Below are positions 52,787 through 61,945 of a stretch of DNA of 64,000 nucleotides, one piece after another (position 1 is the first letter of the stretch; the number at the start of each line of letters is the position of its first letter). The DNA is from Streptomyces sp. JB150 (GTDB lineage Bacteria > Actinomycetota > Actinomycetes > Streptomycetales > Streptomycetaceae): contig NZ_CP049780.1 in assembly GCF_011193355.1 (NCBI RefSeq), positions 4,043,085-4,107,084 of the forward strand, written 5' to 3'. The notes under the pieces were generated by a model. It was not told the origin of the DNA, did no database searches, and saw nothing but the letters and a program-made list of their open reading frames with translations. Position numbers and translations under genes: made by a program.

Positions 52787-52831
52787 GCGTCGGGGTGGCG
52801 GGATTTGAACCCACGACCTCTTCGTCCCGAA
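52787..52831 (-). other. attR: 45-bp repeat inside tRNA-Pro
   Basis: Identical to attL 15195-15239. It covers the 3' half of the intact tRNA-Pro plus three bases beyond its 3' end, so the element reconstitutes the tRNA on integration. Confidence 0.92.
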
Positions 52832-52863
52832 CGAAGCGCGCTGCCAAGCTGCGCTACACCCCG
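52790..52863 (-). tRNA. tRNA-Pro (anticodon CGG)
   Basis: 74 nt without encoded CCA. Acceptor arm CGGGGTG/CACCCCG with A as discriminator; anticodon stem CTTCG/CGAAG with loop TTCGGGA, anticodon CGG; T-arm GTGGG-TTCAAAT-CCCGC. Intact, used as the attachment site of the element. Confidence 0.95.
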
Positions 52864-52896
52864 ATGTCGCTGCTTGTCGCGGCGACGTCGTTTACT

Positions 52897-53682
52897 TTAG
52901 CCCACTGGCGGCTGGAGACGAAATCCGGTTTTCGAACGGTGCCGGAGCGGGTTGGGGCGGGCGTGGTCGAGGGCCACGAGGAGGACGGCGAGGCCGTAGA
53001 AGGACAGGCCGAGCAGGAGGGCGTTGCCGAGGACGCCCTTGTAGCCGTGGGCCTCGACGTCGAGGAAGGGGTAGAGGTAGCGGGCCGGGGTGCCGGCGAG
53101 GAGCAGCTCGCCGCGGAGGAAGGAGAAGACCAGGTAGGCGAGGGGGTAGAGGAGCCAGCTGGGGGCCTGGCGCAGGCGCAGGGTGCCGGGGGCGGTCATC
53201 AGGAGCCAGTCGATCACCGCCGCGGCCGGTACGGCGGTGTGCAGGAGGTGGTTGGCCGCCGAGTGCCAGAGGGTGGTGGCCGCCGGGGCGTCCGCCATCG
53301 TGAACGGGGTCGTCGTGTGCACCAGGAGCAGGTGGTACACGAGCGCCGCGATGAGCGTGTAGAGGAGCACCGAGCCGGTCAGCGCCGACGGCAGCGGGCG
53401 GCGGGCCGTCCAGGCCTTGCGGGCCGAGAGGAGCATGACCGGCGCCAGCAGGATGCTGCTCTGGATGGTGAAGTAGCCGAGCACGCGCAGCGGGCTGCCG
53501 AGCAGCAGGTAGATCGTCACGCCCGTGATCGCCGCCAGGGCGGTCAGGAGCCGGAAGACGGCGATCAGGGGGCGGCGTACGGGCTCCACCACCGCCGTGG
53601 CCGGGACGGGGGAGGGCAGCAGCGCGGGCATGCCCGGGATCGCGGGGAGATCCGGGATGTCCCTGGGTATCGGGGCGGTCAT
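52897..53682 (-). CDS. Pr6Pr family membrane protein
   Basis: 261 residues from ATG 53682 (GAGGGG upstream; a GTG at 53691 is close). Six hydrophobic helices: [91 protein letters not shown] and [18 protein letters not shown]. The [10 protein letters not shown] and [20 protein letters not shown] signatures are those of Pr6Pr proteins. Cytoplasmic membrane; role not known. Ordinary chromosomal gene next to tRNA-Pro. Confidence 0.85.
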   Translation of the reverse strand: MTAPIPRDIPDLPAIPGMPALLPSPVPATAVVEPVRRPLIAVFRLLTALAAITGVTIYLLLGSPLRVLGYFTIQSSILLAPVMLLSARKAWTARRPLPSALTGSVLLYTLIAALVYHLLLVHTTTPFTMADAPAATTLWHSAANHLLHTAVPAAAVIDWLLMTAPGTLRLRQAPSWLLYPLAYLVFSFLRGELLLAGTPARYLYPFLDVEAHGYKGVLGNALLLGLSFYGLAVLLVALDHARPNPLRHRSKTGFRLQPPVG

Positions 53683-53798
53683 GCCCCTCACGGTAAGGAA
53701 ATCGGGCGAAAGGGGCGATTCGGGTGGGCTGGGCGGGTGAGCGCACCCCCCGGTTCCTGTCCCCGCTCAGCCCCCTCCCCGCTGCTCCCGCCGCTCCC

Positions 53799-54725
53799 TT
53801 ACTCCCGCCCCACCAGCGTCAGCAGCGTCGCCTCCGGCGGGCACGCGAACCGTACCGGCGTGTAGCGGTTCGTGCCGCAGCCCGCCGAGACGTGCAGATA
53901 CGCCGTACGGCCCTCCGCGGTGTGCGTGGAGAGGCCCTTCACGCGGTCGGTGTCGAGGTCGCAGTTGGTGACCAGCGCGCCGTAGAAGGGGATGCAGAGC
54001 TGGCCGCCGTGGGTGTGGCCGGCCAGGATTAGGGGGTAGTCGTCGGCGGTGAAGGCGTCCAGGGTGCGCAGGTACGGGGCGTGCACCACGCCCATCGCGA
54101 AGTCGGCCGTGCCGGAGGGGCCGCCCGCGACCTCGGCGTAGCGGTCGCGCTTGATGTGCGGGTCGTCCAGGCCCGTCAGCTCCACCGAGACCCCGTCGAT
54201 CTTCAGCGTGCCCCGGGTGTTGGTCAGGTTGAGCCAGCCCGCGGCGTCGAAGCCGTCGCGCAGGTTCTCCCACGGGTTGTGGACCACCCCCGTGGCGGGC
54301 GGGTTGCCGTTCAGACCGTGGCGGCCCTGGACCTTCTCGATCAGGTAGCGGGCGGGGTTGCGCAGCTTGGGGCCGTAGTAGTCGTTGGAGCCGAAGACGT
54401 ACGCCCCCGGGAACTCCATCAGGGGGCCGAGGGCGTCCAGGACCTCGGGGACGCCTTCCGGGTCGGACAGGTTGTCGCCCGTGTTGATCACGAAGTCGGG
54501 GCGCAGGCCCGCCAGCGAGCGCAGCCAGCGCTGCTTCTTGCGCTGACCGCTCACCATGTGGATGTCGGAGACCTGGAGCACGCGCAGGGGGCGCATCCCG
54601 GCGGGGAGGACGGGGACCGTGACCCGTCGCAGACGGAAGGAGCGGGCTTCGAAACCCGCCGAGTAGAGCAGTCCGGCGGCGCCAACCGCCGCGATTCCCA
54701 GGGGAACTCCGTATCGCGCGCGCAT
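53799..54725 (-). CDS. Metallophosphoesterase with N-terminal membrane anchor
   Basis: 308 residues, ATG 54725. One membrane segment GIAAVGAAGLLYSAGF at the N-terminus, then calcineurin-like motifs: VLQVSDIHMVSGQRKKQRWL, FVINTGDNLSDPEG, FGSNDYYGPKLRN (in place of GNHD), and LILAGHTHGGQLCIPF. Di-metal phosphoesterase of the YkuE group, facing the outer surface most likely. Substrate unknown. The preceding gap 53683-53798 contains nothing recognisable. Confidence 0.88.
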   Translation of the reverse strand: MRARYGVPLGIAAVGAAGLLYSAGFEARSFRLRRVTVPVLPAGMRPLRVLQVSDIHMVSGQRKKQRWLRSLAGLRPDFVINTGDNLSDPEGVPEVLDALGPLMEFPGAYVFGSNDYYGPKLRNPARYLIEKVQGRHGLNGNPPATGVVHNPWENLRDGFDAAGWLNLTNTRGTLKIDGVSVELTGLDDPHIKRDRYAEVAGGPSGTADFAMGVVHAPYLRTLDAFTADDYPLILAGHTHGGQLCIPFYGALVTNCDLDTDRVKGLSTHTAEGRTAYLHVSAGCGTNRYTPVRFACPPEATLLTLVGRE

Positions 54726-54894
54726 ACGCCCATCGTGTCAGACCTGATGGGCCGTCCGTGCGCGGGGACGGTCGCGGGGACGTGCGCGGGGACGGTCGCG
54801 GGGAGGAGGCGGGGACGGGGGCGGGTGCGCGCCCGGGTACGGCCGCCGGAAATGCGCGGGCGCCCCGGTGCCGGGACCTGCGACAATCGAGCCC

Positions 54895-55359
54895 ATGACC
54901 ACGCTCAAGTCGAAGCTGCAGGAAGACCTCAACGCCGCGATCAAGGAGCGCGACGAGCTGCGCTCCTCGACGCTCCGGCTGACGCTCGCCGCGATCACCA
55001 AGGAGGAGGTCGCGGGCAAGGAGAAGCGCGACCTCTCCGACGACGAGGTGCTGAAGGTGATCACCCGCGAGGCCAAGAAGCGGCGGGAGGCGGCCGACGC
55101 GTTCGCGCAGGGTGGTCGGGCCGAGCAGGCCGAGCGGGAGAAGGCGGAGGGCGAGGTGCTCGCCGCCTACCTGCCCAAGCAGCTCAGCGACGAGGAGCTG
55201 CACCAGATCGTCGCCCAGGCCGTGGAGGAGGCGAAGGCCGCCGGGGCCGAGGGGCCGCGGGCCATGGGCGCGGTCATGAAGATCGTCAACCCGAAGGTGG
55301 CCGGCCAGGCCGAGGGCGGGCGCGTCGCCGCCGCCGTGAAGAAGGCCCTCGCGGGCTGA
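54895..55359 (+). CDS. GatB/YqeY domain protein
   Basis: 154 residues from ATG 54895 (MTTLKSKLQEDLNAAIKERD). YqeY pattern: STLRLTLAAITKEEVAGKEK, VITREAKKRREAADAFAQGG, AAYLPKQLSDEEL and GAVMKIVNPKVAGQAEGGRV. The fold is that of the GatB tail of tRNA amidotransferase; stand-alone members are conserved but uncharacterised. Divergent from the phosphoesterase; followed by the terminator at 55385. Confidence 0.88.
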   Translation: MTTLKSKLQEDLNAAIKERDELRSSTLRLTLAAITKEEVAGKEKRDLSDDEVLKVITREAKKRREAADAFAQGGRAEQAEREKAEGEVLAAYLPKQLSDEELHQIVAQAVEEAKAAGAEGPRAMGAVMKIVNPKVAGQAEGGRVAAAVKKALAG

Positions 55360-55384
55360 ACCGCCGAGGCGGACGACGAGGCTC

Positions 55385-55431
55385 ACGACGACGGGGGCGC
55401 CCTCCAGCGAGGAGGGCGCCCCCGTCGTCGT
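55385..55431. terminator. 21-bp bidirectional terminator
   Basis: Perfect 21-bp stem (CGACGACGGGGGCGCCCTCC inside it) with loop AGCGA between convergent yqeY-like and PBP genes. Confidence 0.85.
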
Positions 55432-55468
55432 ACCGCACACGTGCACAGATGCGGAGTGCACACCTGCT

Positions 55469-57805
55469 CTACGGCCAGGTGCCGCCGTTCCCGTTGCCGT
55501 TGTTCCCGCCGTTGCCGTTGCCCTCGAACCAGCCCTCGGGGAGGGAGAAGGACGGCTGCGGCTCGGCGCCCCCGGTCGTACCGCCGGTGGTGGTGCCGCC
55601 CGTGGTGAGGCCGCCGGTGGTGAGGCCGGCGATCAGGCCGCCGCCGGGGCCGTTCCCGTTGCCCTGGCCGTCCCCGTTGCCGTTGTCGTCGTCACCGCGG
55701 TCGCGGTCGCGGTCCCGCTCCCGGCCGCGGTCGCCGCCGTCGGGGATGTCGACCAGGCTGAAGGACGGGGCCTCCTTGTTCGCCAGCGCGCCGGTCATGG
55801 CGTCGCGCCAGATCGGGCCCGGCACCTCACCGCCGTAGACCTTGGGGTGCCACCGGCCGCCGATGGTGATGTCGACCATCTTGACCTGCTGGGTGGCGCT
55901 GCCGACCCAGACCGCGCCGGCCAGGTTCGGGGTGTAGCCGACGAACCAGGCGTTGCGGCGCTCGTCCGTCGTACCCGTCTTGCCCGCGCTCTCGCGGCTG
56001 GTCAGGCCGGCCTGCTGGCCCGTACCGGAGTCGACGACGCCGCGCAGCAGGGTGTTGACGGTGTCCGCGGTCTTCTCGGACATGGCGCGCGAGCAGGTCG
56101 ACTTCGGCACCTCCAGGGACTTCTGCTGGTCGCCGATCTTCTTGGTGATCGACTCGATCGCGATCGGCGTGCAGTACATGCCGCGCGCGGCGAACGCGGC
56201 GTACGCGGTCGCCATCGTCAGCGGGGAGATGCCCTTGGAGCCGAGCGAGATCGCGGGGACCTCCGGCAGCTTCTCGCCGTTGCCCTGCACCACGTCCAGC
56301 GCGTCGAGCGTCTTCATGACCGGGCACATGCCGATGTCGGAGATCATCTGGACGAAGTAGGTGTTGACCGACTTCGCCATCGCCTCCTTCAGCCGGTACG
56401 GGCCGACCTCGGACTCGTCCTCGTTCTCGACCCGCTCGCCCTTCGGGTTCAGCCAGGGCTTGCCGGCGCACGTCTGGACGGGTTCCGGGTACTCCATGTC
56501 GTACGGCGACGAGTACTCCTGGGTCGGCGGGCGGCCCTCCTCCAGCGCCGCCGCGGCGACGAACGGCTTGAAGGTCGAGCCGGTCGGGAAGCCGTAGTTC
56601 GAGCCGCCCATGTCGCTGCCGACCGAGTAGTTGATCTCGGTCTCGTTGTCGCCGTAGCCGAACGGCTTCGACTGGCCCATGCCGAGGATCTTGCCCGTGC
56701 CGGGCTCGACCAGGGTGACGGCGGCGGCGACGGAGTCCGACTGGTTCACGTGGTCCGCGAGCGAGTCCTGCACCGACTCCTGGGCCTGCGGGTCGAGGGT
56801 GGTGCGGATGGTCAGGCCGCCCTGGAACCAGAGCTTGGCCCGCTCCTCCTTCGTCTCGCCGAAGACCGGGTCGTTGAGGAAGACCTTCTCGACGTACTTG
56901 CAGAAGAAGCTGGCGCCCTTGACCGCGGTGATGCAGCCGTTCTTCGGGCGGCTGACGTCCAGGCCGAGCGGCTTCTTCTTGGCCCGGTCGGCGTCCGCCT
57001 GGGAGATGTCGCCGACGTCGGCCATGCGCTGCAGCACGACGTTACGGCGCTTGGTGGCCTCCGCCTCGTCGTTCACCGGGTCGTACCGGCTCGGCGACTG
57101 GACGATGCCGGCGAGGAGGGCGGCCTCCTCCAGCTTCAGGTCCTTGGCGTGCTTGGAGAAGTACCGCTGGGAGGCGGCCTCGACGCCGTAGGCCTGCTGG
57201 CCGAAGAACGTGATGTTCAGGTAGTTCTCGAGGATCTTCTTCTTGCCCAGCTCCTCCTCGACCTGGATCGCGTACTTCAGCTCCTTGATCTTGCGGCCGA
57301 GGGTCTGCTGGGTGGCCTGCGCGACCTTCGTCGGGTCGTCGCCGGCCTCCTCCACGAAGACGTTCTTCACATACTGCTGGGTCAGCGTGGAGGCGCCCTC
57401 CGCGACCCCGCCGCTCTGCGCGTTCTTGTTCAGGGCGCGCAGGACGCCCTTCAGGTCGATCGCGCCGTGCTGGTAGAAGCGGGCGTCCTCGATCGCGATG
57501 ATCGCCTTCTGCATGTACGGCGAGATGTCCTGCAGCTCGACCACCGTGCGGTCGCGCGAGTACACCGTGGCGAGGGTGTCGCCCTGGGCGTCGAGGATCG
57601 TGGTGCGCTGGCTGAGTGGCGGAGTCTTCATGTTGGCGGGGATCTCGTCGAATCCCTCGACCGTGCCCTTCGCCGCGAGCCCCAGCGCGCCGACGGCGGG
57701 CAGCGCGATGCCGGCCATGACGGCTCCCGCGAGCACACTGACACCGAGGAACTTGGCGGCCTGCTGCGTTGGCGACAGACCCCCGCCCGAGCGCTTCTTT
57801 GCCAT
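55469..57805 (-). CDS. Class A penicillin-binding protein (transglycosylase/transpeptidase)
   Basis: 778 residues, ATG 57805. N-terminal membrane anchor SVLAGAVMAGIALPAVGALG. GT51 transglycosylase: IAIEDARFYQHGAIDLKGVL with catalytic Glu, GASTLTQQYVKNVF, and EAALLAGIVQSPSRYDP. Transpeptidase: PTGSTFKPFVAAAAL (active Ser near residue 411), AKSVNTYFVQM (about 480) and SAGKTGTTDERRNAWFVGY (KTG about 606). The tail is Asp/Arg-, then Gly/Asn/Thr-rich (TTGGTTTGGTTGGAEPQ). Bifunctional peptidoglycan synthase of the outer face of the membrane. Divergent from wblA. Confidence 0.93.
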   Translation of the reverse strand: MAKKRSGGGLSPTQQAAKFLGVSVLAGAVMAGIALPAVGALGLAAKGTVEGFDEIPANMKTPPLSQRTTILDAQGDTLATVYSRDRTVVELQDISPYMQKAIIAIEDARFYQHGAIDLKGVLRALNKNAQSGGVAEGASTLTQQYVKNVFVEEAGDDPTKVAQATQQTLGRKIKELKYAIQVEEELGKKKILENYLNITFFGQQAYGVEAASQRYFSKHAKDLKLEEAALLAGIVQSPSRYDPVNDEAEATKRRNVVLQRMADVGDISQADADRAKKKPLGLDVSRPKNGCITAVKGASFFCKYVEKVFLNDPVFGETKEERAKLWFQGGLTIRTTLDPQAQESVQDSLADHVNQSDSVAAAVTLVEPGTGKILGMGQSKPFGYGDNETEINYSVGSDMGGSNYGFPTGSTFKPFVAAAALEEGRPPTQEYSSPYDMEYPEPVQTCAGKPWLNPKGERVENEDESEVGPYRLKEAMAKSVNTYFVQMISDIGMCPVMKTLDALDVVQGNGEKLPEVPAISLGSKGISPLTMATAYAAFAARGMYCTPIAIESITKKIGDQQKSLEVPKSTCSRAMSEKTADTVNTLLRGVVDSGTGQQAGLTSRESAGKTGTTDERRNAWFVGYTPNLAGAVWVGSATQQVKMVDITIGGRWHPKVYGGEVPGPIWRDAMTGALANKEAPSFSLVDIPDGGDRGRERDRDRDRGDDDNGNGDGQGNGNGPGGGLIAGLTTGGLTTGGTTTGGTTGGAEPQPSFSLPEGWFEGNGNGGNNGNGNGGTWP

Positions 57806-58233
57806 GAGGGCAGCCTACGTTCTCATTCGCCGGACACGCGTATATGCCTTGGCCTAAGCTGCTTTCGACTGTCACAGCGGTGGGCCACGTATGCATACGT
57901 CCGGCGGCGGCGAAACGTTCCCGGACCGGTCCGGCGACTTCTCGGAGTGTGCCCGACGGTGTGTTGGGGGCGTGTCCGAATCCGCCTCGTGTGTCACCCG
58001 CCGTCCGTTGTGGCGCACCTGAAGCATCCGGGATTGCCGGGATTGCCGCGCATGTCGCAGGCTCACTCCCCCGGGTGATCTGCCGCTTGCGCATAGTCCG
58101 TTCGGGCCATTCAAGATTGGGCCCGAAGGGGGTGTTGCGCTGTGCCCACCTTCCGTAACGTCCTCAACTGGCGGCGGTGAATATGCCGCTGCCGCCGTGG
58201 GGGAGCCTCGATTCGGGAGAGGACGGCGCCGGT
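57806..58233. promoter_or_regulatory. Divergent PBP/wblA control region
   Basis: About 430 nt without a gene. It must hold the promoters of the PBP (leftward) and wblA (rightward). No strong palindrome was noticed. Confidence 0.5.
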
Positions 58234-58572
58234 ATGGGCTGGGTAACCGACTGGAGTGCGCAGGCGGCCTGCCGCACTACCGATCCGGATGAACTGTTCG
58301 TTCAGGGAGCAGCGCAGAACAGGGCCAAGGCGGTGTGCACCGGATGTCCGGTGCGGACCGAGTGCCTGGCCGACGCGCTCGACAACCGCGTCGAGTTCGG
58401 CGTGTGGGGAGGGATGACGGAACGGGAGCGCCGCGCACTGCTGCGCAGGCGGCCCACCGTGACCTCCTGGCGCCGGCTGCTGGAGACGGCTCGTACGGAG
58501 TACGAGCGGGGCGCCGGGCTGGTGCCTCTCGACGACGACCAGGTGTACGAGAACTACGCGGCGGTGAGCTGA
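58234..58572 (+). CDS. wblA: WhiB-family regulator WblA
   Basis: 112 residues from ATG 58234 (MGWVTDWSAQAACRTTDPDE); upstream GTG 58177 or ATG 58183 would give a 17-19-residue leader. Fe-S cysteines AACRTTD and KAVCTGCPVRTEC, then the WhiB signature VEFGVWGGMTERERRALLRR. The length and sequence match WblA of S. coelicolor. WblA is a global regulator that represses antibiotic production and affects aerial development; it binds a [4Fe-4S] cluster. Monocistronic here. Confidence 0.9.
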   Translation: MGWVTDWSAQAACRTTDPDELFVQGAAQNRAKAVCTGCPVRTECLADALDNRVEFGVWGGMTERERRALLRRRPTVTSWRRLLETARTEYERGAGLVPLDDDQVYENYAAVS

Positions 58573-58635
58573 GCGGGGCCCTGCGGGGCTTCGGCCGGTG
58601 CCGTCGCGTACGGCTCGTCGTTCACCTGCGCTGAG

Positions 58636-58651
58636 CGCTGAGCGCTCAGCG
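58636..58651. promoter_or_regulatory. Perfect 16-bp palindrome after wblA
   Basis: CGCTGAGCGCTCAGCG, self-complementary, 64 nt past the wblA stop. Likely part of a terminator hairpin, since GCTGAGC repeats around it. Confidence 0.45.
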
Positions 58652-58750
58652 GTGAGTCGCGAGTGGTGGGTCGTGCGGGGTGTGCCGTCGGCGCGGTGTG
58701 CTGTCGATGGGCGGAGCCGCGGGCGAGTCCACTCGTACGGCTCCCGTATC

Positions 58751-58817
58751 ACGTGCTCGGTCCACGCGCTTGGTCCACGCGCTCGGTTCAGGTGCTGGGT
58801 CTCACGTGCTCGGTCTC
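58751..58817. repeat. 13-14-bp tandem repeat, five units
   Basis: Units of the form ACGTGCTCGGTCC run up to the stop of the ArsA-type gene at 58816. Confidence 0.65.
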
Positions 58818-60165
58818 ACGCGTCGTCCTCCGGTGTGTCCTCCGTCGGCTCCGGGGGCCGGTAGGTGGCCAGCCGGTCGCCGATGGCTCGCAGTCCCGCG
58901 AGATCGTGTACGTCGCCGGGCAGCGCGGCCACTTCGGCCACCGCCACCTCGGGGTGGCGCGCGACGAAGCGGTCACGGGTGCGCTGCTCGCGGGCGATCA
59001 GGTGCATGCGCTCGGCGTGCAGCCGCAGCAGACGTGCGGTGAGGCGGTCGACGGACTGCTGCTCGTCGCCGCCTTCCTCGGGAGCACGTTCGGGGTCCTC
59101 GGTGTCCAGGGCGGCGGGGGAGCCGTCGTCGGGGGCCGAACTGCCGTATGTGTCAGGAGAGTTACGAAGTCCAGCCTTCCCGCCCCCCTGATCCACAATG
59201 CGGGACTCCTCAAGATTTTCCGCGGCGGCGAGCGCCCGCTCGGCCGACAGCCGGCCGGCGCCGCTGCCGTGCACCCGGTTGAGCACCAGCCCGGCGAGCG
59301 GCATGTCCTCCGCGGCCAGCCGCTCCACGAAGTACGCGGCCTCGCGCAGCGCGTCCCGCTCCGGCGCCGCGACCACCAGGAACGCCGTCCCGGGTGCCTG
59401 GAGCAGCCGGTAGGTGGCGTCCGCGCGGGTGCGGAAACCGCCGAACGTGGTGTCCATGGCGGCGACGAACGTCTGGACGTCCTTCAGCAGCTGCCCGCCG
59501 AGCACCTTGCCCAGCGCGCCCGTCATCATCGACATGCCGACGTTCAGGAACTTCATCCCCGCGCGGCCGCCCATCTTCGCCGGCGCCAGCAGGACGCGGA
59601 TGAGTCTGCCGTCCAGAAAGGAGCCGAGCCGCTTGGGCGCGTCGAGGAAGTCCAGCGCGGAGCGCGAGGGCGGCGTGTCGACGACGATCAGGTCCCACTC
59701 GTCCCGCGAGCGCAGCTGCCCGAGCTTCTCCATCGCCATGTACTCCTGCGTGCCCGCGAAGCCCGCCGAGAGTGACTGGTAGAAGGGGTTGGCCAGGATC
59801 GCGGCGGCCCGCTCGGGATCCGCGTGCGCCTCGACGATCTCGTCGAAGGTGCGCTTCATGTCGAGCATCATCGCGTGCAGCTCGCCGTCGCCCTCGACGC
59901 CCTTGACCCGGCGCGGGGTGTTGTCGAGGGAGTCGATGCCCATGGACTGGGCGAGCCGGCGCGCCGGGTCGATGGTGAGCACGACGACCTTCCGGCCGCG
60001 CTCGGCCGCGCGCAGGCCCAGCGCCGCCGCCGTGGTCGTCTTGCCGACGCCGCCGGAGCCGCAGCAGACCACGATCCGGGTCTTCGGGTCGTCGAGCAGC
60101 GGGTCGACCTCGAGCACGCGCGCGGGGGCGAGGCGCGCGTGGGGCGGGGTGGGCTCCGGGCTCAT
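58816..60165 (-). CDS. ArsA-type ATPase (downstream copy)
   Basis: 449 residues, ATG 60165, overlapping the upstream gene by 4 nt (ATGA). Deviant Walker A VVCCGSGGVGKTTTAAALG (residues 33-51), switch VVVLTIDPARRLAQSMGI, and DLIVVDTPPSRSALDFLD. The C-terminal 150 residues are acidic and Pro-rich with a coiled part LTARLLRLHAERMHLIAREQ. ArsA/GET3-like P-loop ATPase of the actinobacterial pair near wblA; not an arsenite pump, since no arsB is nearby. Role unproven. Confidence 0.85.
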   Translation of the reverse strand: MSPEPTPPHARLAPARVLEVDPLLDDPKTRIVVCCGSGGVGKTTTAAALGLRAAERGRKVVVLTIDPARRLAQSMGIDSLDNTPRRVKGVEGDGELHAMMLDMKRTFDEIVEAHADPERAAAILANPFYQSLSAGFAGTQEYMAMEKLGQLRSRDEWDLIVVDTPPSRSALDFLDAPKRLGSFLDGRLIRVLLAPAKMGGRAGMKFLNVGMSMMTGALGKVLGGQLLKDVQTFVAAMDTTFGGFRTRADATYRLLQAPGTAFLVVAAPERDALREAAYFVERLAAEDMPLAGLVLNRVHGSGAGRLSAERALAAAENLEESRIVDQGGGKAGLRNSPDTYGSSAPDDGSPAALDTEDPERAPEEGGDEQQSVDRLTARLLRLHAERMHLIAREQRTRDRFVARHPEVAVAEVAALPGDVHDLAGLRAIGDRLATYRPPEPTEDTPEDDA

Positions 60166-61139
60166 GTCATCCCCTGCTTCCGCAGCTCGGTGGCGAGTTC
60201 GTACAGGCCGGCCAGGTCCATGCCCTCGGCGAGCAGCGGCAGTTCGTGCAGCGGCAGGCCCAGCTCGGTGAGGACGGCGCGCTGCTCGCGCTCCAGCGTG
60301 TACCGCTCGGCGTACTCGTCGGCCTGGGCGAGCAGCGGGTCGACCAGCCGCTCGGCGTGCCCGCCGCGGCGGTCGCCGCCGAGCCCGGCGGCCGACAGCG
60401 CGCGGGCGACCTCGGGGTGCGCGACGGTGCGTACGCGCTCCAGGTCGGCCGCGTCGAGCAGGTGCGGGCGGACCATGTTGACGACGACGCGGCCCACCGG
60501 CAGCCCGGCCGCGCGCAGTTCGGCGATGCCGTCGGCGGTCTCCTGGACCGGCATCTCCTCCAGCAGCGTCACCAGGTGCACGGCGGTCTCGGCGGACTTC
60601 AGCACCCGCATCACGGCCTGCGCCTGATTGTGTATCGGGCCGATCCGGGCGAGCCCGGCCACCTCGTCGTTGACGTTGAGGAAGCGGGTGACGCGGCCGG
60701 TGGGCGGCGCGTCCATGACGACGTGGTCGTACACGAACCGGCCCGACCTGTCCTTGCGCCGGACCGCCTCGCAGGCCTTGCCGGTGAGGAGGACGTCCCG
60801 CAGGCCGGGCGCGATGGTGGTGGCGAAGTCGATGGCGCCGAGTTTCTTCAGGGCCCGTCCGGCGCTCCCGAGTTTGTAGAACATCTGGAGGTAGTCCAGA
60901 AGGGCCAGTTCGGGATCGATGGCGAGGGCGAACACCTCCCCGCCCCCGGGCGCGACGGCGATCTTCCGCTCCTCATAGGGCAGCGCCTCCGTCTCGAATA
61001 GCTGTGCGATTCCCTGGCGACCCTCGACCTCGATGAGGAGCGTCCGCTTCCCCTCCGTGGCCAGGGCCAGCGCGAGGGCTGCGGCGACCGTCGTCTTTCC
61101 GGTCCCGCCCTTGCCGCTGACGACCTGGAGCCTGCTCAC
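60162..61139 (-). CDS. ArsA-type ATPase (upstream copy)
   Basis: 325 residues from GTG 61139 with GAAGGC upstream. Deviant Walker A RLQVVSGKGGTGKTTVAAAL at residues 3-22, LLIEVEGRQGIAQLFETEAL, YDHVVMDAPPTGRVTRFLNV. Followed by the second ATPase gene; the two probably form a heterodimer. GET3-like architecture but no signal for tail-anchored proteins in bacteria is known. Divergent from DUF4177. Confidence 0.85.
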   Translation of the reverse strand: MSRLQVVSGKGGTGKTTVAAALALALATEGKRTLLIEVEGRQGIAQLFETEALPYEERKIAVAPGGGEVFALAIDPELALLDYLQMFYKLGSAGRALKKLGAIDFATTIAPGLRDVLLTGKACEAVRRKDRSGRFVYDHVVMDAPPTGRVTRFLNVNDEVAGLARIGPIHNQAQAVMRVLKSAETAVHLVTLLEEMPVQETADGIAELRAAGLPVGRVVVNMVRPHLLDAADLERVRTVAHPEVARALSAAGLGGDRRGGHAERLVDPLLAQADEYAERYTLEREQRAVLTELGLPLHELPLLAEGMDLAGLYELATELRKQGMT

Positions 61140-61244
61140 GCCTTCGAGCGTAACCAGTCCGCGCCCGGCCCGAGCGGGAGGCTGTGGACAACGTCCTCCG
61201 CGGCCCCCGCCGGCCCCCTCCGCGACAGCGGCTACAGTCGCCCC

Positions 61245-61415
61245 ATGACCAAGTGGGAATACGCAACCGTGCCGCTGCTCGTCCATGCCACGAAGCAGAT
61301 CCTGGACACCTGGGGCGAGGACGGCTGGGAGCTCGTCCAGGTCGTGCCCGGGCCGAACAACCCCGAGCAGCTGGTGGCCTACCTGAAGCGGCCGAAGCCG
61401 GGGACGCAGGCGTGA
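61245..61415 (+). CDS. DUF4177 small protein
   Basis: 56 residues from ATG 61245: KWEYATVPLLVHATKQILDT then WGEDGWELVQVVPGPNN, the DUF4177 pattern. The stop overlaps the RidA start (GTGA). Function unknown, conserved in Streptomyces next to RidA. Confidence 0.85.
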   Translation: MTKWEYATVPLLVHATKQILDTWGEDGWELVQVVPGPNNPEQLVAYLKRPKPGTQA

Positions 61416-61879
61416 GCGCGGTCGAGGCGAAGCTCGCGGAGCTGGGGCTGTCGCTGCCGGACGTCGTCCCGCCGCTGGCCGCGTACCAGCCGGCCGTGCA
61501 GTCCGGGCCGTACGTGTACACCGCCGGCCAGCTGCCGATGGTGGACGGCAAGCTGCCGGTCACCGGCAAGGTCGGCGCCGAGGTCACGCCGGAGGAGGCC
61601 AAGGAGCTGGCCCGCACCTGCGCCCTCAACGCCCTGGCCGCCGTGAAGTCGGTCGCGGGCGACCTGGACCGCATCGCGCGCGTCGTGAAGGTCGTCGGCT
61701 TCGTGGCCTCGGCCGCGGACTTCACCGGCCAGCCGGGTGTCCTCAACGGTGCCAGCGAGCTGCTCGGCGAGGTGCTGGGCGACAAGGGCGTCCACGCGCG
61801 CAGCGCGGTCGGCGTGGCGGTGCTGCCGCTGGACGCGCCGGTGGAGGTCGAGATCCAGGTCGAGCTGACCCAGCCGTAG
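61412..61879 (+). CDS. RidA family protein
   Basis: 155 residues from GTG 61412 (VSAVEAKLAELGLSLP). RidA/YjgF fold: YQPAVQSGPYVYTAGQLPMV, TCALNALAAVKSVAGDLDRI, VVKVVGFVASAADFTGQPGV and GVHARSAVGVAVLPLDAPVE. RidA enzymes hydrolyse reactive enamines or imines; the Arg in VHARSAVGVA is the carboxylate-binding residue position. Coupled with DUF4177. Confidence 0.9.
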   Translation: MSAVEAKLAELGLSLPDVVPPLAAYQPAVQSGPYVYTAGQLPMVDGKLPVTGKVGAEVTPEEAKELARTCALNALAAVKSVAGDLDRIARVVKVVGFVASAADFTGQPGVLNGASELLGEVLGDKGVHARSAVGVAVLPLDAPVEVEIQVELTQP

Positions 61880-61945
61880 CCTTCCGGCGGCAGCCGTGAT
61901 CGTCCGGCTCTCGAACACGCGCGCGTTACGGGATAGCCTCCGGCC

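Noticed and set aside
58816..61139. Arsenite efflux pump ATPases
   Set aside because: The pair is ArsA-fold but has no arsB, arsR or arsC neighbours and is a core Streptomyces gene pair beside wblA.
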